DNA of 64,000 nt from CAVRRZ01 sp963723745 (GCA_963723745.1 CAVRRZ010000005.1:1116001-1180000); one strand, 5' to 3'. Shown: positions 1-8,213, counted from the first letter of the stretch. A program made the numbers and translations. Notes: generated from the sequence alone by a model not told the origin.

Positions 1-506
1 ACTCGCTGCCGCCCTTGGCCATGTGACCGGCTTTCCCGGTCTCGGACTACTACGGCGGCTCCGCCCCACCACGCGGCGATCGGCTGACGGTGCGCCCAGC
101 CCGCCCCGACCTGGCCGGTCGGGTGGCGGGACAGCCCCGCGGTGGTTCCCACGTTCACCACTTGACCGTTCGACGGGATCGGCGCCCAGCTATTCCCCGG
201 CGGTCTCGCCACGACTACCCCGCAGCACTTCGTCGTGGCCTTCGACCCGGCCAACCCTGGACCTGGCCGAAGTTCCCTCGGCGACTGCACGTCCTGACCG
301 AGGTGCGCACCGCTGACCGGCCCAGATCCGCCAGGTTCGAGCCGACGTTCCACTTTCGGGGGTTCCACCACTGGTTCCTGCACTCGTACGCCTGTCCGTC
401 TCGCTTGCCAGGCCCGGGCCGTCTGGCAGTACCGACCCGTCCTGTCGTTGTCGGGGCTGCTCTCGCCTCCCTCGGCACCTCCCGAGATCGACTGCCCCCA
501 GCTGCA
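1..506. other. Gene-free or degenerate stretch at window edge
   Basis: I see no supportable gene here. A plus-strand frame stays open from 90 to 590 but has no recognisable domain and is rich in Arg and Pro, as expected of chance frames in GC-rich DNA. Minus-strand frames next to the transposase contain scraps that could be its lost C-terminus (for example an EQ-rich segment near 430-470), but the frame changes repeatedly. The stretch is probably mobile-element debris inside the island that interrupts comM. Confidence 0.5.
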
Positions 507-1589
507 TCAGGCCGCTGCGACGGCCCGAAGAGGAAGGACTCCCACCTCCCTGCGGTCATGCGGCGCCTCGTGGCGCACCGGGTTCGTTGACCAGATCTTC
601 TTCCAGTGCGCGACCGGGAAGGCGGTGAAGGCCAGCAGGTCGTCGGCGGCGTCGCGGAGCATGGCCTCCACGGCGGGGAACTGGCGGCCGAGCATGCCGG
701 CGATCACGTCGAGCTGGGAGCGCACGTGCTCGGCGTCGGGCTGGGCGAAGATCGTCCGGATCGCGGCGCCGACCATCTCGCTGTTGCCACGTGGCACGCG
801 GGCGAGCACGTTGCGCATGAAGTGCACCCGGCACCGCTGCCAGCTGGCGCCGAGCAGCACCGCGCCGATCGCGCTGGTGAGGCCGGCGTGGGCGTCGGAG
901 ATGACCAGCTGGGTGCCGGTCAGTCCGCGGGCCTTCAGCGAGCGCAGGAACGCCGTCCAGAAGGCGCCGTCCTCGCTGTCGCCGACGGCGAAGCCGAGCA
1001 CCTCCCGGTGCCCGTCGGCGGCCACCCCGGTGGCGATCACGACCGCCTGGGAGACCACCCGCCGGTTGACCCTCGCCTTGCAGTAGGTGGCGTCCAGGAA
1101 CACGTACGGGAAGGCCTGCTCGGCCAGCGAGCGGTCCCGGAAGGCGGCGACCTCGGCGTCGAGATCGGCGCAGATCCGGCTGACTTCGCTCTTGCTGATG
1201 CCGGTGTCCGCGCCGAGCGCCTTGACCAGGTCGTCGACCTTCCGCGTCGAGACCCCGTGCAGATAGGCCTCCATCACCACCGCGAACAGCGCCTGGTCGA
1301 TCCGCCGGCGGCGCTCCAGCAGCGAGGGGAAGAACGACCCGGTGCGCAGCTTCGGGATCCGCAGCTCCAGATCCCCGGCCGTGGTGGACAGCGTGCGCGG
1401 GCGGGAGCCGTTGCGCTGGGCGGTGCGTGCCTCGGTGCGCTCGTGCGGGGCGGCGCCGATCACCGCGGTGAGCTCGGCCTCGATCAACGCCTGGTAGATC
1501 GTGGTGGCCGCCGACCGGATTCGGTCGTCGACATCGGCGGCCTTCAGTGCGTCGAGCACCTCGAGCAGGGCAGACTGGTCCAGGGCCAT
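507..1589 (-). pseudogene. IS256-family transposase, C-terminus lost
   Basis: The ATG at 1589 gives MALDQSALLE, followed by a typical IS256/MULE-type transposase. The first two catalytic acids are visible: Asp166 in FLDATYCK and Asp232 in VISDAHAG. Family homology continues to HWKKIWSTNP (about residue 337). There the expected LERxNxEIKRR segment, which holds the third catalytic Glu, is replaced by an unrelated tail that stops at 360 residues. Family members usually run about 50 to 70 residues further. The frame break and missing Glu make it very likely inactive. An in-frame upstream extension to 1667 exists but lacks family similarity. It lies inside the accessory DNA left of the serine recombinase, so it is probably a passenger IS that has decayed. 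Confidence 0.85.
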
Positions 1590-1686
1590 CGTGTGCTGTG
1601 TCCTTCCGCGAGAACCATTGGCGTGGTCTCGCTGACCATCACACGATGGCCCCTCGCACGTGATCACCCACGCGGTCAGTGGCCTG

Positions 1687-1711
1687 GACTTACACCACCT
1701 GGCGGGACGTC
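1687..1711. repeat. Possible terminal inverted repeat of the IS256 element
   Basis: About 100 bases upstream of the transposase start lies ACTTACACCACCTGGCGGG. It resembles the TACACCAC-type ends of actinobacterial IS256 elements. I could not find a convincing matching end on the other side, which fits loss of the 3' part of the element. Confidence 0.3.
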
Positions 1712-2120
1712 AACTGTCGCCGCGGCGCCCCCTCTGACCGCTGAGCAGCGCGACAAGCTGACTTTGTTGCTCCGCGGAAGCGGCCTCTGACCGGGTCCAC
1801 TGCCAACCGTCCCGTGGCCGAGATCATGCGCCATCAGCCGGAGCCAGCAGCGGGGCGACCGGTCCGTCGCCGCTGCCTCGTCAGTGCTCTGCGTTGTGTG
1901 GCCCCCGCGAAGGGCTCCCTTTGCCGCTGCGCGGTTGAGGGCGGCGTTCTCGTGTTGATCGGCGACTGGCCGGCGGCGTTGTATCGGCGCTGGTGGTCGC
2001 AACGCCGTAGCACTGTCGATGACGCTGCGCCTCCTGAGCAGGGTGTCGGAGTCGTGCTCGGGACAGCACCGCCCACTCCAGGCAGGAGAGCAACGCCTCG
2101 GCCGCGGCGCGCGGCAACAC
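1712..2120. other. No gene recognised between IS remnant and recombinase
   Basis: No confident coding region. One short plus-strand frame ending at 1790 reads LTAEQRDKLTLLLRG. It resembles the tails of small hypothetical proteins often found near actinobacterial integrases, but it has no start of its own and is probably a fragment. The other open frames lack domains. Confidence 0.45.
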
Positions 2121-3524
2121 TCAGCGCCAGGTGATCTCCACGCCCGCCGGGTCGAAATAGGAGTCCCCCGGCCGCCATCCTGGTGGTCGTCCTCGCCGAG
2201 TCCGAAGGACGGTGACGGTCATCAACGTGTCCACAATGGCCCGTCGTCGAGACAGGTCCAGCGTCGACCAGACCGCGGGGGTACCCGGACCGGTAACCCC
2301 ATCGAGCGCCGATGCACCAACGGCCGAGGCGAGCTGCCGGTCGAGATCATCGAGCCTTGCCCGCAGCGTCGCCGAGCCACGCTCCACCATGTGCGCGGTG
2401 ATCTGACCGCCTGTAAAAAGGTCGACCAGCTCCGACAAACGCGCCTGCACCGCCAGTCGCTCGACGTGCAACGCCGACGTGTCGACCGCCACGGGGACGC
2501 GCCCGAGGTCGGCTGCGTCCGGCCGGGAGAGGCGTTCGATGACGACCTGCTCGACGAAATCGTCCAGCGACTCGCAGCGCCGGACGACGTGCGCGCCGTG
2601 CTCGCAGCGGTAGGCAGGTACATGCCCGCGGCCTCGGCCGCCCGTCCCTGCCGTCGTCGCCCTCAGGGACGCGCCGCAGATCCCGCACAGGTACAGGCCA
2701 CCCCCGAGCCAGCGACGAGCGTTCCCGGTCGTCGTACGGCGGCCTTCGTCAGCCAGGAGCGCCCGCACGGCCTGCCATAGCGACTCCTCCACGATCGCTG
2801 GCCACTCTGCCGCACCGACGATCTCGGCGCGATGCTCCATCAGCCCCGCGTTGCGCGGCCGTGCGAGCAGCTTGCGGACCTCCGTTGGCTTCCACACCCC
2901 GCCGGTGGATGTCGTGACTCCGCGGGCGTTCCAGTCGCGGGCGAGAGCGTGCAGGCTCATCCCTGCCAGCAGGTCGTCGGTGGCCCGCCGGATCTCGGCT
3001 GCCTCGCTTGGGCGGACGGTGACGCCGTCGCTCTCGTACCCGAACGGTCTCCTGCCACCCTTCCACCGCCCCGACGTGGCGGCCTGGAGCTTCGCCGCCT
3101 GCTGGCGCTCGATCATGTGCTCGACCTCGTAGCGGCCCGCGCTACCCAGCATGCGGGCGACCATGCGACCTGACGGCGTAGCGAGGTCGAGGGGCCCGGC
3201 CTTGACAGTCTGGGTGATGACGCCGCGGGGGTCGCACACGTCGATGTAGTGCTCCAGCTCAACGGGGCGGCGGTGGAGGCGGTCGGTGTGCCACACGACC
3301 ACGGCGTCGGCGCGCCCATGCTCCAGATCGTCCAGCAGTGCGCGGTAGCCGGGCCGAGGCTTGCCGGAGTAGGCGGAGAGGTCGTTGTCACTGTGATGGC
3401 CGATGACGCTCCAGCCGAGCCGGTCGGCGAGGTTGGCGCAGTCCTGCCTCTGCCTGTCGACGCCCAGACCCGCACCTGCTCGGTCCTTGCTCATGCGCGT
3501 ATAGATCACCGCTCGACGGCTCAC
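2121..3524 (-). CDS. Large serine recombinase (integrase) of an element inserted in comM
   Basis: Site-specific recombinase of the large serine family (467 residues from the GTG at 3524). In order: a resolvase-type catalytic domain with the nucleophile Ser12 in YTRMSKD and the conserved D81-R82 of HTDRLHRRPVE; a recombinase DNA-binding domain (about 150-260, RRPFGY); a zinc ribbon with Cys280, Cys283, Cys307 and Cys317; and a leucine-rich coiled coil (about 350-400) before the C-terminal tail. The 5' neighbour is the cut-off start of comM, whose stop overlaps this GTG in GTGA. No Shine-Dalgarno sequence precedes the GTG, so translation is probably coupled to the comM fragment. The gene sits directly beside the crossover, as in phages and integrative elements. 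The rest of the element runs off the left edge. An open frame extending upstream to 3785 is only comM DNA read out of frame. Confidence 0.92.
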   Translation of the reverse strand: MSRRAVIYTRMSKDRAGAGLGVDRQRQDCANLADRLGWSVIGHHSDNDLSAYSGKPRPGYRALLDDLEHGRADAVVVWHTDRLHRRPVELEHYIDVCDPRGVITQTVKAGPLDLATPSGRMVARMLGSAGRYEVEHMIERQQAAKLQAATSGRWKGGRRPFGYESDGVTVRPSEAAEIRRATDDLLAGMSLHALARDWNARGVTTSTGGVWKPTEVRKLLARPRNAGLMEHRAEIVGAAEWPAIVEESLWQAVRALLADEGRRTTTGNARRWLGGGLYLCGICGASLRATTAGTGGRGRGHVPAYRCEHGAHVVRRCESLDDFVEQVVIERLSRPDAADLGRVPVAVDTSALHVERLAVQARLSELVDLFTGGQITAHMVERGSATLRARLDDLDRQLASAVGASALDGVTGPGTPAVWSTLDLSRRRAIVDTLMTVTVLRTRRGRPPGWRPGDSYFDPAGVEITWR

Positions 3525-3802
3525 GAATAAGAGTGTTCCACCGCCGCTTCCGATAGGTCGAAGCCGCTGCCCTGCTTCGGCATCGAGGCCGGGGAGAGCC
3601 CGATGGTGATCTTGCGATGGGGGAAGGTGGCTCCGGCATTGGTGACCGCCGCCCGCACCCGGTCGACGGACTGACGGACCACGGCGTCGGGGAGCCCCAC
3701 GAGCGCGACCCCGGGCATGCCCTGGGCGATGTCGACCTCGACCTCGACCATCGCGCCCTGGACGCCGGCCAGCCCGACCGACCACGTGCGCGCCAGCGTC
3801 AC
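3521..3802 (-). pseudogene. comM: 5' fragment of comM (YifB, Mg-chelatase-like AAA+ protein), interrupted
   Basis: These 93 codons match the N-terminus of ComM/YifB: a lon-protease-like fold with VEVDIAQGMPG, VGLPDAVVRQSVDRVRAAV and KITIGLSPAS. Similarity ends at SGFDL, where family members continue with PIALALLAA; here about ten foreign residues lead to a stop at 3521. Full proteins are about 500 residues, so the AAA+ and chelatase parts are missing and should lie beyond the left edge at the far end of the inserted element. ComM is the branch-migration helicase used in natural transformation. The GTG at 3802 overlaps the yraN stop (GTGA), so both belong to one operon. Its own stop overlaps the recombinase start. 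Confidence 0.9.
3535..3570. other. Attachment-site junction between comM and the inserted element
   Basis: On the minus strand comM identity ends in GGCTTCGACCT (3555-3565). Immediately after it starts the foreign sequence that leads to the recombinase. The crossover of a serine integrase should therefore lie within or next to this segment. The partner junction is outside the window, so the exact core cannot be fixed. Confidence 0.6.
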
Positions 3803-4158
3803 GACAGGGCCCCGCGCAGGTGGGTGACCAGCGCCGGTCGCTCGCCGCGGACGAGGACTCCGACCACGTCGAACCGCAGGTCGGGGGCGTGCTCGTCGTG
3901 GGCCGCCAGCCAGCGCTGGGCCAGGAGGCGCAGCCGCTTCTGCTTCGCCGCGGTGACGGCCTCGACCGGGTGGCCGTAGCCGGTGCCCCGCCGCGTCTTC
4001 ACCTCGCAGAAGACCAGGGCGTCGCCGTCGCGGGCCACGATGTCGAGCTCACCCTGGCGGCAGCGCCAGTTGCGGTCGATGACGCGGAACCCGAGGTCTG
4101 TCAGGTACGCCTCGGCGATCCGCTCTCCGCGGGCGCCGAGGTCGGCGGTGGTGGACAC
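3799..4158 (-). CDS. yraN: YraN family (UPF0102) endonuclease-like protein
   Basis: A 119-residue protein of the UPF0102/YraN family, which has a restriction-endonuclease-like fold. The likely active-site set is visible: Glu37 and Asp39 in QGELDIVARD, and Glu52 and Lys54 in FCEVKTRRG. The N-terminal LGARGERIAEAYL is typical. The biochemical role is not settled. It is usually encoded just before comM and dprA, as here, which links it to DNA processing or competence. Its stop overlaps the comM start (GTGA), so the two are co-translated. Upstream are two DnaA-box-like nonamers. Confidence 0.9.
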   Translation of the reverse strand: MSTTADLGARGERIAEAYLTDLGFRVIDRNWRCRQGELDIVARDGDALVFCEVKTRRGTGYGHPVEAVTAAKQKRLRLLAQRWLAAHDEHAPDLRFDVVGVLVRGERPALVTHLRGALS

Positions 4159-4208
4159 GCACCGACCCTCGCCGCCCCGGCGACCGGGCAGAAGTGCGCT
4201 GCCGGATC

Positions 4209-4236
4209 TGTGGAGAGCGGATCCCCCTGTGGACAG
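4209..4236. promoter_or_regulatory. Pair of DnaA-box-like sequences upstream of yraN
   Basis: On the minus strand this stretch contains CTGTCCACA (4228-4236) and CTCTCCACA (4209-4217), 19 bases apart. Both are close to the actinobacterial DnaA box TTGTCCACA. They lie 50 to 80 bases upstream of yraN, in the gap next to the end of the RTX-like gene. Binding is inferred from the motif only. Confidence 0.3.
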
Positions 4237-4255
4237 CGCCGAGGAGACGGCGAGG

Positions 4256-4945
4256 TCAGCCCTCTATGGAGGTCACCACGTCGCAGTCGACGGCGGTGTC
4301 CGTGCCGCTGCCACCGTTGCAGATGTCGGTCGCGGGCCCACCGGGCAAGGGCGGCGGCTCGGTACCGGGCGGCGGAGGCGGGAGCTCGCCCGCGAGGGTG
4401 TCGTCGCCGCCGCCGCCGTTGACCACATCGGCGCCGGGCCCACCGGCGGCGACGTCGGCGCCGCCCCCGGCGTTGATGACATCGCGGCCGAGACCGCCGA
4501 TGATCGTGTCCGCGCCCGGCCCGCCGTGGCCGATGTCGTTGCCGAGTGCGAGCGCCAGGAAGTCATCGCCGGCCTGGCCGGACACGATGTCGTTGCCCGG
4601 GCCGGACACGACCTGGTCGTCACCGGGGCCGGCGTAGATGATGTCGTTGCCACCGGCGGCGTCGAACTGGCCGAAGAATGTCGTGTTGTCGCCCGCGATG
4701 ATGTCGTCGCCGCCGAGCGCGTGGACGACGTCGTTGCCCAGGCGGGCGCAGATCAGGTCCGGCCCCGCGGTGCCACGGATGACCTCCGAGGCGTCGGTGC
4801 CGATGATGACGTTGAAGTCGGCCGGATCGGCCACGTCCGGAGGAACGGCACAGTCCTCCGGCAACGGGGCCGCCGCCGCCGGACCCGCCATCACCACCGG
4901 TGCCGTCAATGCCACCAGACCGACCAGGACTCGTGCAGCTCGCAT
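4256..4945 (-). CDS. Secreted RTX-type calcium-binding repeat protein
   Basis: A 229-residue exported protein. The ATG at 4945 (preceded by GAAGGG) gives a clear signal peptide: MRAARVLVGL, a hydrophobic core and a cleavage region near AGPAAAAP. Residues about 45 to 190 carry degenerate RTX nonapeptides (GGxGxDxUx), such as GPGNDIVSG and GLGRDVINA, which fold as a calcium-binding beta roll. A proline-rich linker (PPPPPGTEPPPLPGGP) and a short tail with two Cys residues (DICNGG, VDCDVV) follow. No enzyme domain and no type I secretion genes are nearby, so export is probably by Sec. A surface or matrix role is inference. An upstream in-frame start at 5002 would precede the signal peptide and is less likely. 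Confidence 0.8.
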   Translation of the reverse strand: MRAARVLVGLVALTAPVVMAGPAAAAPLPEDCAVPPDVADPADFNVIIGTDASEVIRGTAGPDLICARLGNDVVHALGGDDIIAGDNTTFFGQFDAAGGNDIIYAGPGDDQVVSGPGNDIVSGQAGDDFLALALGNDIGHGGPGADTIIGGLGRDVINAGGGADVAAGGPGADVVNGGGGDDTLAGELPPPPPGTEPPPLPGGPATDICNGGSGTDTAVDCDVVTSIEG

Positions 4946-5131
4946 GGGATTCCCTTCCCCGAGCGGAACGGACCCGAGCGAGGCTGGCACCACCGGGCGC
5001 ATCCGACAATCGAGGGCGCGACGGGCCGGTACCGGAAGCCGGGGCCACCTGCGTGTGCCTACGGTGCGTCGTCCGGACGTCGCCGACCGAGTCGATCACG
5101 TTCAGGACGTCGGTCGACCCGGTCGAGCAGG

Positions 5132-5452
5132 TCAGGTCAGGCGCGGCCCGTCGGGCAGTTCGAGGTCGGGCTTGTCGAGCTCCTCGACGTTGACGTCCTT
5201 GAACGTCAGCACCCGCACGTTGCGCACGAACCGGGCCGGCCGGTACATGTCCCACACCCACGCGTCGGACAGCTTCAGCTCGAAGAACACCTCGCCGCCG
5301 GCCTCGCGGACCTGCAGGTCGACCGAGTTCGCCAGGTAGAAGCGCCGCTCGGTCTCCACGACGTAGGTGAACTGGCGGACGATGTCCCGGTACTCGCGAT
5401 AGAGCTGCAGCTCCATCTCGGTCTCGTACTTCTCGAGGTCCTCGGTGCTCAT
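5132..5452 (-). CDS. DUF2469 family protein
   Basis: A 106-residue conserved actinobacterial protein of unknown function (DUF2469). The N-terminal STEDLEKYETEMELQLYREYRD is highly typical and the length matches the family. It is acidic, has no signal or membrane segment, and is predicted to be cytoplasmic. Its ATG overlaps the rnhB stop, so the pair forms an operon, the same adjacency seen in mycobacteria (Rv2901c-Rv2902c). Confidence 0.92.
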   Translation of the reverse strand: MSTEDLEKYETEMELQLYREYRDIVRQFTYVVETERRFYLANSVDLQVREAGGEVFFELKLSDAWVWDMYRPARFVRNVRVLTFKDVNVEELDKPDLELPDGPRLT

Positions 5453-6243
5453 GGCCTCGCGCTCGCCATCGCGCTTCCTGTTTCCCGGGCCCTCTGCATG
5501 ACCCCATCATCGACCATGCCGGTCGCGTCGGTCAGCCCGACCATCCGCGCCGCGTGCAGGTCTCGTGCACGCGCGACGTTGACGAAGCGCATCCGGTGCT
5601 GAGGGCAGGGGCCGTGCCGCTCCAGCGCGGCGCTGTGGTCGTCGGTGATGTACCCCTTGTGCCCCGCGAAGTCGTACTCCGGCCACGTCTGGTGCAGCTC
5701 GAGCATCATCCGGTCCCGGGTCACCTTGGCAAGCACCGAGGCGGCGGCCACGCAGGCGGCCACCCGGTCGCCCTTCCAGACGGCGAGGGTCGGCCGCGCG
5801 AGCCCCGGGACCGGGAAGCCATCGGTCAGCACGTAGTCCGGACCGGGGTCGAGCGTCACCACGGCGCGGCGCAGCGCCTCGATGTTGGTGACGTGCATGC
5901 CGCGGGCGTCGAGCTCCTCGACCGGGATGACGACCACCGACCAGGCCAGCGCCCGCTCGACCACCTCCGCGTACACCCGCTCCCGCGCGGCGGCGGTGAG
6001 CAGCTTGGAGTCGGCCAGACCGGGAACCCGCCCGCGCCGACCGGAGGGCAGGACGCAGGCCGCCGCCACCAGCGGGCCGGCGCAGGCGCCCCGGCCGGCC
6101 TCGTCGGCGCCCGCGACGGCCTCGAAGCCGCGGCGGCGGAGCCGCGTCTCCAGCTCCCACAGCCGGTCGCCGTCCAGCGGCGTGCCGCGTCCCGCCGTCC
6201 GGGAGACCGGGGACGGGCGCAGGGAGGAGGGGCGGGGGGCCAT
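5449..6243 (-). CDS. rnhB: Ribonuclease HII
   Basis: RNase HII removes ribonucleotides from DNA and cleaves RNA in RNA-DNA hybrids. The metal-binding start of the catalytic core is GADEAGRG (Asp47, Glu48), with later family motifs ADSKLL, VLTDGFP and the C-terminal GYITDDH. The 264-residue length includes a basic N-terminal extension of about 30 residues before the conserved part, so the true start may be a little downstream. It overlaps DUF2469 by four bases. The upstream gap of about 120 bases to the LuxR-type gene contains a strong terminator hairpin. Confidence 0.95.
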   Translation of the reverse strand: MAPRPSSLRPSPVSRTAGRGTPLDGDRLWELETRLRRRGFEAVAGADEAGRGACAGPLVAAACVLPSGRRGRVPGLADSKLLTAAARERVYAEVVERALAWSVVVIPVEELDARGMHVTNIEALRRAVVTLDPGPDYVLTDGFPVPGLARPTLAVWKGDRVAACVAAASVLAKVTRDRMMLELHQTWPEYDFAGHKGYITDDHSAALERHGPCPQHRMRFVNVARARDLHAARMVGLTDATGMVDDGVMQRARETGSAMASARP

Positions 6244-6307
6244 CGCCGTCCGAATCTACGACGCCGGTCCGACTCCTCCGCCGCGGACACCCCGGGGCGC
6301 GAACGAC

Positions 6308-6343
6308 GCCGGGCCGGCTCCCCCGGAGGGGAACCGGCCCGGC
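6308..6343 (-). terminator. Terminator hairpin after the LuxR-type gene
   Basis: Perfect 10-base arms GCCGGGCCGG and CCGGCCCGGC enclose a 16-base loop that itself pairs CCCC with GGGG. It lies 23 bases after the stop of the regulator gene and upstream of rnhB. There is no long T-run, which is common for actinobacterial terminators. Confidence 0.7.
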
Positions 6344-6366
6344 AGGCGGAGGTCAGCTGGTGCGCG

Positions 6367-7119
6367 TCAGATCTCGGCGGAGGACAGGTGCTGGGCACCG
6401 CAGGTGCAGCCGGCCGGGTTGCGGCTGGACAGCACCAGGGAGACCGCGTGGGCCCGGTCGCGGGCACCCAGCTTGCGCAGGATGGCCTTGACGTGGGACT
6501 TGACGGTGTCCTCGCTGATGAACAGGTTCTTGCCGATCTGGCGGTTCGACTGGCCCTGCAGCAGCTCGTCGAGGACGTCGGACTCGCGCCGGGTCAGGGG
6601 CACCTCCGGCGTGAAGGGCTTGCCGGCCGGCACGGCCGAGGGCTCGACCCGGCGGATCTGCGGGTCGACCACGACGCGACCGGCGCGGGCGGCCAGGATG
6701 GCCCAGCCCAGCAGGGTCGGCGAGGTGTTGATCATGAGGTAGCCGCGGACGCCGGCGGCCAGCGCCTCGTTGACCACGGCCGGGTCCTCGCTGGTCGCCA
6801 GGGCCACGATGGCCACCCGCGGGAAGCGGCGGCGCAGGTCGCGGCAGGCGTTGAGGGTCGCGGCGCGGCCCGAGCCCAGCTCGACCACGACGGCGTCGGG
6901 GCGGGCGGACTCGACCAGCGTCAGGGCCCGGCGGAGCTCGCCCGGGGTGCCCACGGACTGCATGCCGGCGGTCTCGTTGATCATGCTGACCAGACCGCGG
7001 CGCAGCACGGGGGCATCGGCGAGGAGGAGCACGCGGGTGACGCCGCGGGCGTTGCTCGCCAGGGGTGCGGACACAGCTGACTCCAAATCGATCTGCGGAA
7101 AGGCTTGCAACACCTCCAT
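6367..7119 (-). CDS. Atypical LuxR-family response regulator (pseudo-receiver)
   Basis: A 250-residue regulator with an N-terminal receiver-like domain (about 28-150) and a C-terminal LuxR-type helix-turn-helix (about 175-232; LTRRESDVLDELLQGQSNRQ, then SEDTVKSHVKAILRKLGA). The usual phospho-accepting Asp is Glu80 (VVVELGSG), the acidic pair is reduced to one residue (LLLADAP), and the conserved Lys after beta5 is missing (GYLMINTSP). It should therefore not work by normal phosphotransfer. The HTH resembles BldM/WhiI regulators of Streptomyces, which also control genes without standard phosphorylation. The tail CTCGAQH has two Cys residues. The ATG at 7119 is preceded by unusually AT-rich DNA and no clear Shine-Dalgarno sequence. 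No kinase gene is adjacent. Confidence 0.8.
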   Translation of the reverse strand: MEVLQAFPQIDLESAVSAPLASNARGVTRVLLLADAPVLRRGLVSMINETAGMQSVGTPGELRRALTLVESARPDAVVVELGSGRAATLNACRDLRRRFPRVAIVALATSEDPAVVNEALAAGVRGYLMINTSPTLLGWAILAARAGRVVVDPQIRRVEPSAVPAGKPFTPEVPLTRRESDVLDELLQGQSNRQIGKNLFISEDTVKSHVKAILRKLGARDRAHAVSLVLSSRNPAGCTCGAQHLSSAEI

Positions 7120-7283
7120 CGGACGGGTGAAACGGTTACTTGAACACTTTCTCAGAATTTGTCTGATTGGCCGCGAATGCAGCACGTTCATCGTCGCTCA
7201 TTCACACCCGCACCAGGACGACCCTTTCGGGGAATGGCGCGGCAGTCGCCGGGGTGTAACCACCCGCGCGCGACCGCCGGCAT

Positions 7284-8213
7284 TCAGGGCGTGCGGCGGG
7301 ACCTGCGCCAGGCGACCAGCGCAGCCGATCCGGCGAGGCCGGCCACGGGCGGGGCCACGAGCGGGACCGCACCCGCCGGGGAGGTCGCGGCCGTGGCCAT
7401 GGCGCCGGCGTCCCTCCCCTGAATGTCGGGTGAGTCGAGGAAGCCCATCCGGCTGGGCGGCCAGACGATGACCGACGCCTTTCCGATGACGTCGTCCACG
7501 CCGATCGTGCCGGAGTACTGGTCGTCGATGTGCGCCTTGGAGTCGGCCGACGCGGAGCGGTGGTCGCCCATGACCCAGAGCCGGGCCTCCGGCACGGTGA
7601 CCGGACCGAATGCACGGCTCTCGATCGGCGAGTTCTCGAAGATGTAGGGCTCGTCGAGTGGCTCGCCGTCGACCGTGACGCGACCCTCGTCGTCGCAGCA
7701 CTCGACGGTCTGTCCCCCGGTCGCGATGACCCGCTTGATGAAGTCGTCCTCGCTGGGCGGGGCGACGCCGACGGTGCGGCCCAGCCACATCAGGGCGCCG
7801 GTGAACCAGTTGGACGGCTCCTCGACGCTGATCTCCGGGGACCAGGTGTCCGGGCCCTTGAAGACCACGATCTCGCCGGGCTCGGGTTCGCCGAACCAGT
7901 ACGGCACCTTGTTGACCAGCACGCGGTCACCGGTACATCCCGGGCAGCCGTGCAGCGTCTGCTCCATCGACCCCGAAGGGATGAAGAAGGCCTGCACGAA
8001 GAACGTCTTGACGACCAGTGCGAGCAGGAACGCCACCAGCAGCAGCACCGGCAGCTCACGCAGCAGGGAACCCTTCTTGGCCTGCTGCTCGCGTCGGCGC
8101 GCGCGCCGGGAGAAGCGGCTCACGGGCACGGCGCCGCCGACCGGGCCGGTGGGCCTGTCGTCGTCGCCGCCCCCCACGACGTCGGCGGGCCCCCCGGGCC
8201 GATCACTGCTCAT
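7284..8213 (-). CDS. lepB: Signal peptidase I
   Basis: A 309-residue type I signal peptidase that removes Sec and Tat signal peptides at the membrane. An N-terminal cytoplasmic segment rich in Arg/Lys is followed by a membrane helix (about 53-70). The catalytic Ser82 is in FIPSGSMEQTL and the general base Lys160 in DDFIKRVIATGG; the late box GDHRSASADS is intact. A second hydrophobic segment near the C-terminus (AGAVPLVAPPVAGLAGSAAL) is common in actinobacterial members. The ATG at 8213 is preferred over a TTG at 8222. The lepB-rplS order is conserved in actinobacteria. Confidence 0.95.
   Translation of the reverse strand: MSSDRPGGPADVVGGGDDDRPTGPVGGAVPVSRFSRRARRREQQAKKGSLLRELPVLLLVAFLLALVVKTFFVQAFFIPSGSMEQTLHGCPGCTGDRVLVNKVPYWFGEPEPGEIVVFKGPDTWSPEISVEEPSNWFTGALMWLGRTVGVAPPSEDDFIKRVIATGGQTVECCDDEGRVTVDGEPLDEPYIFENSPIESRAFGPVTVPEARLWVMGDHRSASADSKAHIDDQYSGTIGVDDVIGKASVIVWPPSRMGFLDSPDIQGRDAGAMATAATSPAGAVPLVAPPVAGLAGSAALVAWRRSRRTP

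Noticed and set aside
90..590. Plus-strand 166-codon frame near the left edge
   Set aside because: No domain or ribosome binding site; it overlaps the end of the transposase remnant and I could not tie it to any known protein with confidence.
3525..3785. N-terminal extension that would fuse the serine recombinase to extra residues
   Set aside because: The added part is comM DNA read out of frame; the recombinase family begins at the GTG at 3524, with the catalytic Ser at position 12.
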